DNA of 64,000 nt, taken from contig PBIO01000011.1 of assembly GCA_002720865.1 (NCBI GenBank), positions 62,001 through 126,000 of the forward strand, in the 5' to 3' direction. The first letter of the stretch is position 1. Every line of letters starts with the position of its first letter. The stretch is from Halobacteriovorax sp. GTDB lineage: Bacteria > Bdellovibrionota > Bacteriovoracia > Bacteriovoracales > Bacteriovoracaceae. Position numbers and translations under genes: made by a program. Below the pieces are notes generated by a model. The model had not been told where the DNA came from. It saw nothing but the letters and a program-made list of their open reading frames with translations, and did not search any database. Below, one piece after another: positions 26,945 to 35,805 of the stretch.

Positions 26945-28564
26945 CTAACTACCCAATAGTTCGTCGATAACAGGGCCGTAAAACTGCACTAAGGCAGACT
27001 TAGGTAATGACTTACCACCATCGGGCCAATGGCTTCTTAGCGATTTCACACTCTTGGACTTTTCTCCAGGATGCTGCACAGAACAAAACATGGACTTCCC
27101 GTCAGGAGAAAAACTTATACCAGTAAACTCCGCATCAATTGGGGCCGAGGCCACTTGATGAACCTTCCCCGCTTCTTTTCCACTTAGAGGAATAAAGAAG
27201 AGCCCGTTATTTTTAAAGGGCAGGTACTCAGGTTTACTCTTTTTATTCATATCGCTTCCACTAATATCCGAGCATAACCAAAGATTTCCATTTCTATCAA
27301 AGGCAATATTATCAGGACAGGCAAACTTAGTTTCTGGTCCACCTACTAAAAAGTCGGAGGCCTTAAAACTCATTCCAGAAAAATCATCTTGCTCTGCAAT
27401 TTTCAAAATTGAGCCATGAAAATTTCCGGCTCGCTTATTATTGGTAAGAGTCACAAGAACATCACCATTATGCGGATTGATTTCTATATCTTCCGGTCGA
27501 TCACATGGAGTGGCCCCTAAAAGCTTGGCCGCCTCTCGACAAAAAGTTAAAACTTCCGTTTGATCTTTAAAGGTCTTTTTTAGGATGGGCTGCTTATTAA
27601 TATCTAGAGAAACCCACTTCCCATTTTTAATATCCGCAACAAAGAGCTCCCCTTTTTCAAGGCTGTCATTTTTTTCAGCAATGAATTTATAGATATGCTC
27701 ACCGGCCTTATCGTCTCCTGTATAAACAACAGTTCTTCCTTTTTTATCCCTAATACAAGTGGCGCATTCATGAGAAAAACGCCCAAGCCCAGTAAGCTTT
27801 TTGGCCTTGCCAGTTAGAGGCTCAACTTCAACGACCCAGCCATAGTGCTCACTTGGATGACTAATATGCTGTTCCCAATTAAAGTCTGCTTTTTGAAGAA
27901 CCTTTCCTTTGCGATCTCTTTCCGTAAAGAAAATCATATAACCTTCTTCACAGGTTAAAAAACTTCCCCAAGGAGTTACTCCGCCGGCGCAGTTTCCGTG
28001 AGTACCAATGGCCAGCCTTCTTCCGGCAATTTTTCTATCGGCCACAATTCTCATGGGAGTCTCACCGTCAACTCTTCTATTGTACTTAGATCTTTTCTCT
28101 ACTTTCCAAAGACCGTCTTTTCCTTTTTTAATTTTTAAAAGTGAACCGCCTAGGGCCTTCATCTCCTTAATAATTTCTTTTCTTGACCTTGGACCACCAA
28201 TGGCCACATCTCGTCCGTGAAATAAATGGGGATAAAGATATTCGTGATTAACCCATAGAATTGATTCGTCCATTTTTCCGTTGAAAGGAACGCTGGCCGT
28301 ATAGTCGTTATTAAATCCGTAGAGCTCACCTTTAGAGTTAATTACATCTCCCCAACGAATCATAATATTATAATTAAGCCCCGCAACCGTTTCTAAATTA
28401 TCACTTTCGATTGGCCCTAAACTTTTAAAGGGAAGCTTATTGATTTTTTTAAATGAAGCACAGGAGCTCATGGGGAACATGGAACTAAGAGCTGCTATCT
28501 TAGTGGCCATAACTCCGGCACCAGTTAAGAATTGAACAAAATCTCGGCGGCTAAATTCACTCAT
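26945..28564 (-). CDS. Tat-exported PhoX-type phosphatase (DUF839)
   Basis: A 539-residue exported phosphatase of the PhoX family, which hydrolyses phosphate monoesters in the periplasm or outside using iron and calcium. The twin-arginine signal is SRRDFVQFL at residues 4-12. Family segments seen are ILWVNHEYLYPHLF, GTHGNCAGGVTPWGSFLTCEE, GRFSHECA, VYTGDD, CDRPEDIEINP, FACPDNIAFD, and TGISFSPDGKSMFCSVQHPG. Phosphate starvation often controls such genes, but I see no clear Pho box. It stands alone between dnaE and a divergent HAD-like gene. It is an obvious way to harvest phosphate from released prey or environmental esters (inference). Confidence 0.9.
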   Translation of the reverse strand: MSEFSRRDFVQFLTGAGVMATKIAALSSMFPMSSCASFKKINKLPFKSLGPIESDNLETVAGLNYNIMIRWGDVINSKGELYGFNNDYTASVPFNGKMDESILWVNHEYLYPHLFHGRDVAIGGPRSRKEIIKEMKALGGSLLKIKKGKDGLWKVEKRSKYNRRVDGETPMRIVADRKIAGRRLAIGTHGNCAGGVTPWGSFLTCEEGYMIFFTERDRKGKVLQKADFNWEQHISHPSEHYGWVVEVEPLTGKAKKLTGLGRFSHECATCIRDKKGRTVVYTGDDKAGEHIYKFIAEKNDSLEKGELFVADIKNGKWVSLDINKQPILKKTFKDQTEVLTFCREAAKLLGATPCDRPEDIEINPHNGDVLVTLTNNKRAGNFHGSILKIAEQDDFSGMSFKASDFLVGGPETKFACPDNIAFDRNGNLWLCSDISGSDMNKKSKPEYLPFKNNGLFFIPLSGKEAGKVHQVASAPIDAEFTGISFSPDGKSMFCSVQHPGEKSKSVKSLRSHWPDGGKSLPKSALVQFYGPVIDELLGS

Positions 28565-28728
28565 GGATATCTCCTTTTTTTACAGCTCTAAGTTACCGTA
28601 ACTACAAGTCTTAGACTAATAAATTTGGACCTGATTTTAGCTAGTTAGAAGAAAGTTTGGGGTTTTTACACTTCTCTTGCCAACAGTTTGAATTTAGGTA
28701 ACAATGCACCAAGTCACACGGAGCATCA

Positions 28729-29625
28729 ATGGTTATTAAGCGTAAAAAACGTGAAGATTCGAGGGCGCAACTTGAGTTTAGTTTTGGCCGCCCAAAAGAA
28801 AAAGATAGAAACGCCCATCTTGGGGGTAAGAGTTTCTATTTCTTTGATTTTGATGACAACGTCGTCTATCTCTCTACGCCAATTGTTCTATTTCATAAAA
28901 AAACCAATAAAGAAGTTTTTGTAGGCTCTGGTGAGTTCGCTCAAGAAAATAAGAGAATTGGAAAATCCGGTCCCTACGCCGACTACTATTTAAATTTTGA
29001 TGATCTAACCGGAAGCTTTAGATATTTTAGAGACCATAGCTTTGGTCTTCTCGATAAAATCGTAAGAAAAAAACAAACCTTTGTTCAAGATGTTGCCAAG
29101 GCCATTCAAAATGCTGAATACGATTGGAAAGCACCAAGCTGGAATTGCTTCTACCACGCTACATTTAATAACAGACCTACCAGTGTGATCACGGCCAGGG
29201 GTCATGATTCTGATACCATTAAAGAAGGGGTAAAGCTTATGGTTAAGGAAGGTCATCTTCCCCATGAGCCAAATTTTTTATCAATCTACCCCGTAAGTAA
29301 TCCAGAAGTTAGAGTTGCTCTTGGGGATAAGGAATTAACTTCTTCCATTGCTGAACTTAAGCGTGGGGCCATCAGAGAATCAGTTGAAGAGGCCATTAGA
29401 ATTTATGGATATTCTCCCCATCACCGTTTTGGTATGAGCGACGATGACCCTCATAATGTTGAGCTCATAACGGAAGAGATGAAGACCTTAAAAAGAAAAT
29501 ATCCTGAGATGAGCTTCTTTGTAATTCATACTCATCAAGATCATTTTGTTAAAGAAGAGGTTCTTCAGCATAAATTAAAAAGAAAAAAGAAGTCTCAAAA
29601 TTTTGAGCAAGTCGCCTTAATTTAA
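28729..29625 (+). CDS. HAD-superfamily-like protein of unknown substrate
   Basis: A 298-residue soluble protein. It shows HAD-type motifs: motif I FFDFDDN (Asp40 and Asp42, with Asn where many enzymes have Thr), motif II SVITARG (~152-158), and an acidic motif IV MSDDDPHN (~236-243). Between motifs I and II lies a ~100-residue insert with YADYYLNFDDLTGSFRYF that could act as a cap. N- and C-terminal ends are Lys/Arg-rich. A phosphatase role is suggested by the motifs only; substrate unknown. Its end overlaps the convergent DUF819 gene by nine bases. Confidence 0.75.
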   Translation: MVIKRKKREDSRAQLEFSFGRPKEKDRNAHLGGKSFYFFDFDDNVVYLSTPIVLFHKKTNKEVFVGSGEFAQENKRIGKSGPYADYYLNFDDLTGSFRYFRDHSFGLLDKIVRKKQTFVQDVAKAIQNAEYDWKAPSWNCFYHATFNNRPTSVITARGHDSDTIKEGVKLMVKEGHLPHEPNFLSIYPVSNPEVRVALGDKELTSSIAELKRGAIRESVEEAIRIYGYSPHHRFGMSDDDPHNVELITEEMKTLKRKYPEMSFFVIHTHQDHFVKEEVLQHKLKRKKKSQNFEQVALI

Positions 29626-30732
29626 GAAGTATTTTATAAGCTCCGCTATTCCAAGTCCTAAATAATTTCCTACAGCATAGCCCATAAGACCGCAGGTTAG
29701 ACCTGTCACTATTATTTCTCGATTTCCTAAAGTCCTAGCAACAGGAGCGATAAAGGCCGGTCCAAAGACCGCGGCCACATTAGTGATGATGGCCGTATCA
29801 AAGTCTATTTTAAAAAGCTTTGCCCCAATAAAATGTAGGCTAATAGCAATCAGTAAAACCAAGGTCACATACTGAACGATGCTTGGAGCATTCACCGCAA
29901 CTTCTCTAAAGTCGCACATACTTCCTAGTCCTATACAAAAAATATAAAGAAGGTATTCCCCTAAAACAAAACTACTTTTAAGATTTCTAATTTTTGAAGA
30001 AAAGGAAAAAAGAATCCCGAGGCTGGTACACCCCATAAGGATAATTGGAGCAAAAAGTTTATTAAAAAAGAGAAACGAGAGCCCCACACTAGAGCCCGCA
30101 ACAATAAGAGATAGAAGTAATGCCTTCCCTCCCTCTTTAAAATTAAAACCTAACTCCACTTCCTTGGTCTCTTGGTTTTCACTGCTACTTTGAAATTTTG
30201 GAAAATAGGGACTTAATAGTTTTTTCGCGGCCATCAAGACAAAAAGCATATAAAAAGAGGAAACAAAAATATCAGCAGCGTTTACCAATAAAAAAGTTTC
30301 ATTTTCAATGGCCAAGGACTTTCCAATAGCGCTCATATTAACGGTTCCACCGGAATAAACCCCAACCAGCATGCCACCCACTTTCCAAACCTCTTTTAAA
30401 TCATTCTTAAAAAGAAAAGAGACGCTAACGGAGGCGATACTAATACTAACTAAGCTAATGATAAAACTTGTTATGGTGGATTTGGTATTTCTCATCCATT
30501 TCTTTAAATCTAAGCTAAATAAAAGTAGCGGTACGGCCAAGAGGATAAGAACTTCAACTAAGGAATTGGTTAACTCCTTATTCAAAAGATCGGGAGTTAG
30601 ATTTCCAATCAAAATGCCAATAAGATAACACCAAACAACAGTACCAAAAAAGGACATCCACTTAAGTCTTTTTTCCCCTTCCATTAATAAGAAGGGCAAA
30701 AGAATAAAAATAGAGACTTGCAAAGCTCCCAC
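29617..30732 (-). CDS. DUF819-family membrane transporter
   Basis: A 371-residue inner-membrane protein with about ten hydrophobic segments. DUF819 (PF05684) features are the conserved GGTVNMSAI stretch, a repeat-like layout, and the C-terminal GPAFIAPVA...GLMGYAVGNYLG segment. Members are presumed small-molecule transporters; substrate unknown. It starts with GTG at 30732, overlapping the tetR stop by one base (TAGTG) with AGGAG upstream, so it is translationally coupled to the regulator. This coupling, and the divergent sphingolipid-type operon, make import or export of that pathway's inducer or product a reasonable guess. Confidence 0.85.
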   Translation of the reverse strand: MGALQVSIFILLPFLLMEGEKRLKWMSFFGTVVWCYLIGILIGNLTPDLLNKELTNSLVEVLILLAVPLLLFSLDLKKWMRNTKSTITSFIISLVSISIASVSVSFLFKNDLKEVWKVGGMLVGVYSGGTVNMSAIGKSLAIENETFLLVNAADIFVSSFYMLFVLMAAKKLLSPYFPKFQSSSENQETKEVELGFNFKEGGKALLLSLIVAGSSVGLSFLFFNKLFAPIILMGCTSLGILFSFSSKIRNLKSSFVLGEYLLYIFCIGLGSMCDFREVAVNAPSIVQYVTLVLLIAISLHFIGAKLFKIDFDTAIITNVAAVFGPAFIAPVARTLGNREIIVTGLTCGLMGYAVGNYLGLGIAELIKYFLN

Positions 30733-31382
30733 TACATCTCCTGGTGAGATCTTACGATGGCCATGCAGCTTTCAATGACCGTGGCCTCAGCTTTTTCAAA
30801 TCTTGGGTCTCTGGCATCCCCTCCTGCAATAACAAGAGCGCCTATTAAATTAAAATGAATTTTTTCACTTAGCTCTTTTACATCTCTTAGCTTGGGATAA
30901 AGACCTTTCCCGGCCCCTAGGGTTAGAACCTGTTCAATTCTATTTCGCATAAGATGAATATAGTTTTGATTACTTTCTCTTTCTTTGGTTTCAAAGATAG
31001 TTAAGTAATAAAAATATAACCAGAGTCTTCCGTGGTGGGGATAGATGCGGCAAAAGTCATAGAGAACTTTTATATAAGTCTCAAGACCCCTAAAGCTTCC
31101 ATCCGTAAGAGTTCTATCGATATAAAAATTTATATACTTAATTGATTCTTGGGAAACATGCATAACCGCGCAATCTAAAAGTCCTGGTCCGTCTTTACTT
31201 CCAAAATGATAATGAATACTGCCAAGGCTAATATTTAATTCATCCGCAAGCTTTTGAAAGGTCACATTTGGAACCCCTACCACCTCGGCCAATTTAAGAT
31301 ATCCCTCAACGATAAAGACCTGCTTTTCAGAGAGGATCACCTGCTCCGTAAATTTCCTACGATAATGAGAAAAACTGTCCAC
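30732..31382 (-). CDS. TetR/AcrR-family transcriptional regulator
   Basis: A 216-residue regulator. The N-terminal helix-turn-helix occupies ~20-65, with VTFQKLADELNISLGSIHYHF. The remaining helices form the ligand-binding and dimer domain, with no cofactor motif. It starts with GTG, preceded by AAGGGG. It should bind as a dimer to the imperfect palindrome at 31419-31457, which overlaps the promoter of the divergent operon, and repress that operon until a ligand, perhaps a sphingoid base or fatty acid, releases it. The ligand is inference from the neighbouring genes. Confidence 0.9.
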   Translation of the reverse strand: MDSFSHYRRKFTEQVILSEKQVFIVEGYLKLAEVVGVPNVTFQKLADELNISLGSIHYHFGSKDGPGLLDCAVMHVSQESIKYINFYIDRTLTDGSFRGLETYIKVLYDFCRIYPHHGRLWLYFYYLTIFETKERESNQNYIHLMRNRIEQVLTLGAGKGLYPKLRDVKELSEKIHFNLIGALVIAGGDARDPRFEKAEATVIESCMAIVRSHQEM

Positions 31383-31418
31383 ATGAACCCCTTCTAAGTG
31401 CCTGATTTTCTATTTATT

Positions 31419-31457
31419 TTTGAATGACTTTTCAGGTTGATTGAAAAGTTGTTCAAA
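31419..31457. promoter_or_regulatory. Predicted TetR operator (long imperfect palindrome)
   Basis: TTTGAATGACTTTTCA (31419-31434) is mirrored by TGAAAAGTTGTTCAAA (31442-31457): 14 of 16 positions match, around a seven-base centre. It lies between the divergent tetR and lipoprotein-lyase-ceramidase transcripts and covers the -35 box of the latter, the classic place for autoregulated TetR repression. Confidence 0.75.
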
Positions 31458-31470
31458 TCATAGCTAAAAT
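31441..31470 (+). promoter_or_regulatory. Predicted sigma-70-type promoter of the sphingolipid-type operon
   Basis: TTGAAA (31441-31446) and TAAAAT (31465-31470) are separated by 18 bases, each one base from consensus. The -35 box lies inside the right half of the predicted TetR operator. The operon's first start codon is 43 bases downstream. Confidence 0.55.
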
Positions 31471-31512
31471 TAAACAGAAAACAAATACTTTATCAACCGA
31501 TTAGGAGCCCCA

Positions 31513-33681
31513 TTGAAGCTTTCTGCTGATTTTTTGCAAAAGTCCTTATTAGTGATCTTTTTTGGTTCACTAATTTTAAGCACAAGCTGCGACATGGTAA
31601 GCGACGAAAGCCTTGATACTTCGGTTTACGATTTAGAATCAATTCAGCCGGCCTGCCCTATTAATGCCGATGACTTAGCTAAAATTTTAGATAGAGACCT
31701 AACCAGTCAGATCAACTGCTTAGAAGATAATCTTTTAAAGTTCACAAGCTTTGTTAAGCTTTCAAATAAAGAAGAAATTAAAAAATCCGAACTTGAAACT
31801 TTTGTTAATAAATTTTTATCTTCAAAACCTGAAGAAGTTCGCTCTTATTTAAATATCCTTTTTCAAATAAATTCCATCGCCTTAAAAGATGCCGATAATA
31901 TTATGAAAGTTACCACCATCCCACTCTTTGTGGATCTGGTAAGACATATCAATAGGCATGGCCGAGTTGTAAAAAAACTTCTAAGTGAAATTAATGCTGA
32001 TAATTATATTGGAAAAAGAAGCGATCTTATTACTTCCTTAAGATCGCTCTCCCAAAGCCTGCTTTCAACCATTAGAAAAAAAGAAAGTAATGATTATCAA
32101 ATCGACATTATTGATTTTGCCCTTGAGATAAAAAAGGCCGCCAATATCAATGACGAAGACCTTAATATTCAAAAAGTGGAAGAGCTTCTTTTTTTAAAAC
32201 GGCTTATTCTAGGGGGAGATTATAAAACTCTTACCTCTAAGAATTTTGAAGAACTTATTGCTCGCTCCTCTCTATTGGTTACTATCTATTTTGACTTAGT
32301 TGAGGCGAAAAAAAGAGACTTTGAAAAAGAGTCTAGTTTTTATAAGTTTCTTCTCTCGGCCATTATCGAATTAAATAATCTTGTCATGAAGAATAAGGAC
32401 TCTGAAGTTTACTTCTTTGATACAGATTTAATCAATACCCTGAACCATTTTGTGGACGGCACGAATTGGAAAAAGATAGGGGTTAGTCTTCAAGTCTTTA
32501 AGGCCGATGTCGTTGGCGGAGATGCTAACTACTACGATAAAAAAGATATTCGAAAACTATTTGAATACGCCAAAGAAACCTTTGAGTCCCTTTTCTTCTT
32601 TGGTTTTACTTATGAGCAATTAGAAGACGAGCTGGTTAAGAATGAGGTCATTGTCGACCTTAGCTTTCCAGACTCCCCCGAATACGCTGTGATCTCTGAA
32701 GATAGGCTGGTTCCTCTTTGGCATGACTTTTTAGATGTTGCTAGGTCCTACAGAACTTTTCCTGAGGAAAATAACCTCACCCTCTTTTCTTATAAGTACA
32801 ATAGAACCAGATGGGGTTTTCTCCTTCAAGCGGCTCTACGCTATGCTGGTCAAAAGCTTTTTGAGGTTTATCATACGGGACTAGATAAACGGGGTGAGCT
32901 CTCCGTCGATAAAGATCAAATTAGAAATATCGTTCTCGATTATCAAGACGCTCTAAAAGAATTTGGGCTTTGGCCTTCAAATCTTGAAAGATTAGTAAAC
33001 GAGCTTCTTATGGGAAGCGATCTTTTTCAGTTTGCTTCAAATGGGGATCAGCTTCTTCAAAGAATTGAATTGGCTCAGTATCTTCCCACAGTTATTGGCG
33101 CCAATATTATTGGAAAAGAAGTTCATAATCATCTTGAGATTTACTGCATCCCAAATGAAGACCTCTCCTATGATATTCCCTGCTATAGAGATAATTTTTT
33201 CCAGTCCCTCTTCTTTGATATGGATAAGATTAAAAACTTCCCTAATTTCTTTGGTTACTACTCCACCACTCCATGGCTTGGAACTCAGCAATACCTAAAA
33301 GATGTGGAGAAGATGGCAAGAATTGATCCCGATCCGGCCGTTCCCATGACTAAGGTCGATATTTCAAGGCTAGTAACCAGTATGTCTAATACGGAGAGCC
33401 TTTTTCTTAAGTACGATAAAAATCAAAACGGAGAGCTTGATCGATCGGAATTAGATAAGATCTATGAAGTCCTAAGATTAACTCTGGCCGAAGAGGCCAA
33501 CTTAAAACCTTCGAGTAAACTTTTAAAGTCTGTTTACCTATACATAGTAAAAAAACAAAAAGAGCCAACCACCGCCGCACTCTTGTGGTTTCATGCGTTT
33601 GGTAAAAAGAAAAATATTGTGGCCAACCGAAGTACCATCGCCGGTGTTCTAAAAATGTTTGGTTACAAAAAGAAGCCTTAA
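31513..33681 (+). CDS. Large lipoprotein with a C-terminal EF-hand-like loop
   Basis: A 722-residue lipoprotein, first gene of the operon. It starts with TTG preceded by AGGAG. The lipobox STSC ends the signal segment (Cys ~26). The body is mostly helical without recognisable enzymatic motifs. Near the C-terminus (~635-650) YDKNQNGELDRSELDKI matches an EF-hand calcium loop (D-x-N-x-N-G-x-L-D-x-x-E). I recognise no family. Its place directly upstream of the lyase and ceramidase genes suggests an envelope role in handling the lipid substrate, for example as a receptor or extraction factor, which is inference. A calcium-dependent step is possible. Confidence 0.75.
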   Translation: MKLSADFLQKSLLVIFFGSLILSTSCDMVSDESLDTSVYDLESIQPACPINADDLAKILDRDLTSQINCLEDNLLKFTSFVKLSNKEEIKKSELETFVNKFLSSKPEEVRSYLNILFQINSIALKDADNIMKVTTIPLFVDLVRHINRHGRVVKKLLSEINADNYIGKRSDLITSLRSLSQSLLSTIRKKESNDYQIDIIDFALEIKKAANINDEDLNIQKVEELLFLKRLILGGDYKTLTSKNFEELIARSSLLVTIYFDLVEAKKRDFEKESSFYKFLLSAIIELNNLVMKNKDSEVYFFDTDLINTLNHFVDGTNWKKIGVSLQVFKADVVGGDANYYDKKDIRKLFEYAKETFESLFFFGFTYEQLEDELVKNEVIVDLSFPDSPEYAVISEDRLVPLWHDFLDVARSYRTFPEENNLTLFSYKYNRTRWGFLLQAALRYAGQKLFEVYHTGLDKRGELSVDKDQIRNIVLDYQDALKEFGLWPSNLERLVNELLMGSDLFQFASNGDQLLQRIELAQYLPTVIGANIIGKEVHNHLEIYCIPNEDLSYDIPCYRDNFFQSLFFDMDKIKNFPNFFGYYSTTPWLGTQQYLKDVEKMARIDPDPAVPMTKVDISRLVTSMSNTESLFLKYDKNQNGELDRSELDKIYEVLRLTLAEEANLKPSSKLLKSVYLYIVKKQKEPTTAALLWFHAFGKKKNIVANRSTIAGVLKMFGYKKKP

Positions 33682-33700
33682 AAAGCAAAGTGGAGTAAAA

Positions 33701-35134
33701 ATGAACTTACCTAAAAATGGAATCGAAAAGGGAGAGCTCTTCTCTCAGATGGAAGCTGTTCGAAAGAATGATATAAAATGGAAAGAAGGTAAGGCCTTTA
33801 GCCTAGTCTTTAATGGAGGCCAAGAGCTTTCAGATATTATAAAAGAGGCCTACTGTCTCTTTTTCTCTGAAAACGGTCTTAACCCCTCTGCCTTTCCTTC
33901 CCTTAAAAAGTTTGAAAATGAAGTTGTTGGTATGACAGCGGGACTATTAAATGGGGGCGAAAAGGCGGCCGGAACCATGACCAGCGGCGGAACAGAATCA
34001 ATTCTTATGGCCATTAAAACCGCAAGGGAGTGGGCCAAAGAAAATAAGCCCCATATAAAAGAACCAGAACTTATTATGCCTATCTCGGCCCATCCGGCCT
34101 TTAATAAAGGCGGTCATTATTTTGGTGTAAAAGTAATATCAATTCCAACCAAGAAAGACTACCGCGCCGATGTAGAGGCCATGAAAGCGGCCATTAATGA
34201 AAACACCATTATGTTAGTGGGCTCCTCTCCCTCTTACCCTCAGGGAGTTATTGACCCAATTCAAGACATCGCTTCCCTTGCCCAAGAAAATAATCTTCTA
34301 ATGCATGTGGATGCCTGTGTTGGAGGGATTGTTCTTCCTTACTATAAAAAACTTGGAGCCGATATTCCTCCATTTGATTTCTCCGTTCCAGGAGTTACGA
34401 GCATGTCCGTCGATCTGCATAAATACGGCTACGCCGCTAAAGGGGCCAGCGTTGTCCTTTATAAAAATAAAGAATTAAGACGCCATCAGTTCTATGTCAC
34501 CACTGACTGGCCAGGGGGAATGTATGGATCTCCCGCCGTTCTTGGAACAAGACCAGGTGGCGCCATTGCCGCGGCCTGGGCCATTATGAATTATCTTGGG
34601 GAAGAAGGTTATTTAAAACTTATTGGAAAAATTAAAGAAACCACAGAAGAGTTTAAAAGAAGAATAGCAAATCTTAATGATATTCAAGTGGCCGGTGAAC
34701 CCGATATGTCTGTGATCTGCCTTATCTCAAATACCATAGATGTTTTTCAGGTGGGAGACGCTATGGCAAAAAGAGGCTGGCATATGGATATGCAGCAAGA
34801 CCCAAATGGTCTTCACTTAACCATCTCAGCGGCCCACGCCACCTCAATAGATGAATTTTTTAAAGACCTTGAAGAGGCAATCACCGAGGCCAAAGGTCTT
34901 GGCAATAAAATTGGTGGCATGAAAACTGCCATGGCCAAAGGTCTCCTTAAAACCATGCCTAAGAAAATGGTCTCAAAAATGGTAAAAAAAGAAGGTCAGT
35001 CCGTTGGAAAAACTGACGCTAGACCGGCCAAGATGGCCCCCATGTACGGCATGATGGCCGCCATCACCGATAACCAAGATAGAGAAACTCTTGTTAAAGA
35101 TGCTCTAGATAATCTCTTTTCGCCGAGGCCATAA
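33701..35134 (+). CDS. Sphingosine-1-phosphate lyase homologue (PLP-dependent)
   Basis: A 477-residue PLP enzyme of the group II decarboxylase fold. By homology it would split sphingoid-base 1-phosphates into a long-chain aldehyde and phosphoethanolamine. Lyase-specific features are GTMTSGGTESILMA, AHPAFNKGGHYFGVK, GSSPSYPQGVIDPI, HVDACVGG, the PLP lysine in SVDLHKYGYAAKG (Lys241), the following TTDWPGGMYGSPAVLGTRPGG stretch in two parts, and a C-terminal APMYGMMA segment typical of SPL and absent from glutamate decarboxylases. There is no N-terminal membrane anchor, as in bacterial SPLs. I chose ATG 33701, with GGAG upstream and beyond the previous stop; an earlier ATG at 33659 lies inside that gene. 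The next gene overlaps by one base. Confidence 0.9.
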   Translation: MNLPKNGIEKGELFSQMEAVRKNDIKWKEGKAFSLVFNGGQELSDIIKEAYCLFFSENGLNPSAFPSLKKFENEVVGMTAGLLNGGEKAAGTMTSGGTESILMAIKTAREWAKENKPHIKEPELIMPISAHPAFNKGGHYFGVKVISIPTKKDYRADVEAMKAAINENTIMLVGSSPSYPQGVIDPIQDIASLAQENNLLMHVDACVGGIVLPYYKKLGADIPPFDFSVPGVTSMSVDLHKYGYAAKGASVVLYKNKELRRHQFYVTTDWPGGMYGSPAVLGTRPGGAIAAAWAIMNYLGEEGYLKLIGKIKETTEEFKRRIANLNDIQVAGEPDMSVICLISNTIDVFQVGDAMAKRGWHMDMQQDPNGLHLTISAAHATSIDEFFKDLEEAITEAKGLGNKIGGMKTAMAKGLLKTMPKKMVSKMVKKEGQSVGKTDARPAKMAPMYGMMAAITDNQDRETLVKDALDNLFSPRP

Positions 35135-35805
35135 TGCTAATATTAAAACTGCTTATCCTCTCCTTCACTGCCCTGGCCTACGACTCAAGCATTGCTGTAA
35201 AAAAGGCCGGGGACAAAAAGATCTTTAAGGCCACCATTAAAACGAATTTTAAAGGCAAGCTTAACGACGTGGTTAAAGGCATCGAAAATTTTGATGATAA
35301 ATGTAATAACGAAAGACGCTCAAAAAGGAAGTTTTCAAAATGGGAGAAAAACTGCTCCTACCACAACGAAAATCTTGTTGAGGCCGTAAAGATTCAGGCC
35401 TTTCAAAAAGACGAGCTTATAAAAATCTATCCAAATGCCCAGTACCTAATGTGGAGAAATATCTACAACCGCGGACGTTTTTCTCATTACGACGTCATCA
35501 CAAAAAAAGAAGAAAAAAATAAGATTATTATCACTCATCAAAAACTACCTGACTCCTTAGTTAAGAAGCTTCTCGCAAAACCGGAGAAAACCGTTTCGGC
35601 CTTTGAAGATATCAAAGGCACTTATACCCTAACTCAAATCAAACCAAACCAAGTGCAGGTCACCTATACTTACGAATCCACCACGGACCATTGGTTTCTA
35701 ACAAAAGACTTTTTAGAAAATAATATTAAAAAAAACATGGTCCATGGTAGTGAACAGGCCGTAAAATCAATTGAACTTTCCCTTAAAAGATCGAGAATAC
35801 TATGA
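35134..35805 (+). CDS. Secreted SRPBCC/START-like protein candidate
   Basis: A 223-residue exported protein: signal peptide MLILKLLILSFTALA. It starts in a TAATG overlap with the lyase gene and ends in an ATGA overlap with the ceramidase gene, so it is translated with both. The pattern of antiparallel strands (IIITHQKL, YTLTQIKP, QVQVTYTYES) ending in a long helix (~190-220) is that of the helix-grip lipid-binding fold, but this is a fold impression and not a family match. Two cysteines near residues ~57 and ~73 could form a disulfide. A role in carrying the hydrophobic intermediate through the periplasm fits its neighbours. Confidence 0.7.
   Translation: MLILKLLILSFTALAYDSSIAVKKAGDKKIFKATIKTNFKGKLNDVVKGIENFDDKCNNERRSKRKFSKWEKNCSYHNENLVEAVKIQAFQKDELIKIYPNAQYLMWRNIYNRGRFSHYDVITKKEEKNKIIITHQKLPDSLVKKLLAKPEKTVSAFEDIKGTYTLTQIKPNQVQVTYTYESTTDHWFLTKDFLENNIKKNMVHGSEQAVKSIELSLKRSRIL

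Noticed and set aside
33701-35134. Glutamate or aromatic amino acid decarboxylase as identity of the PLP enzyme
   Set aside because: The WPGGMYGSP segment, the YGYAAKG lysine region and the C-terminal YGM segment match sphingosine-1-phosphate lyase and not those decarboxylases.
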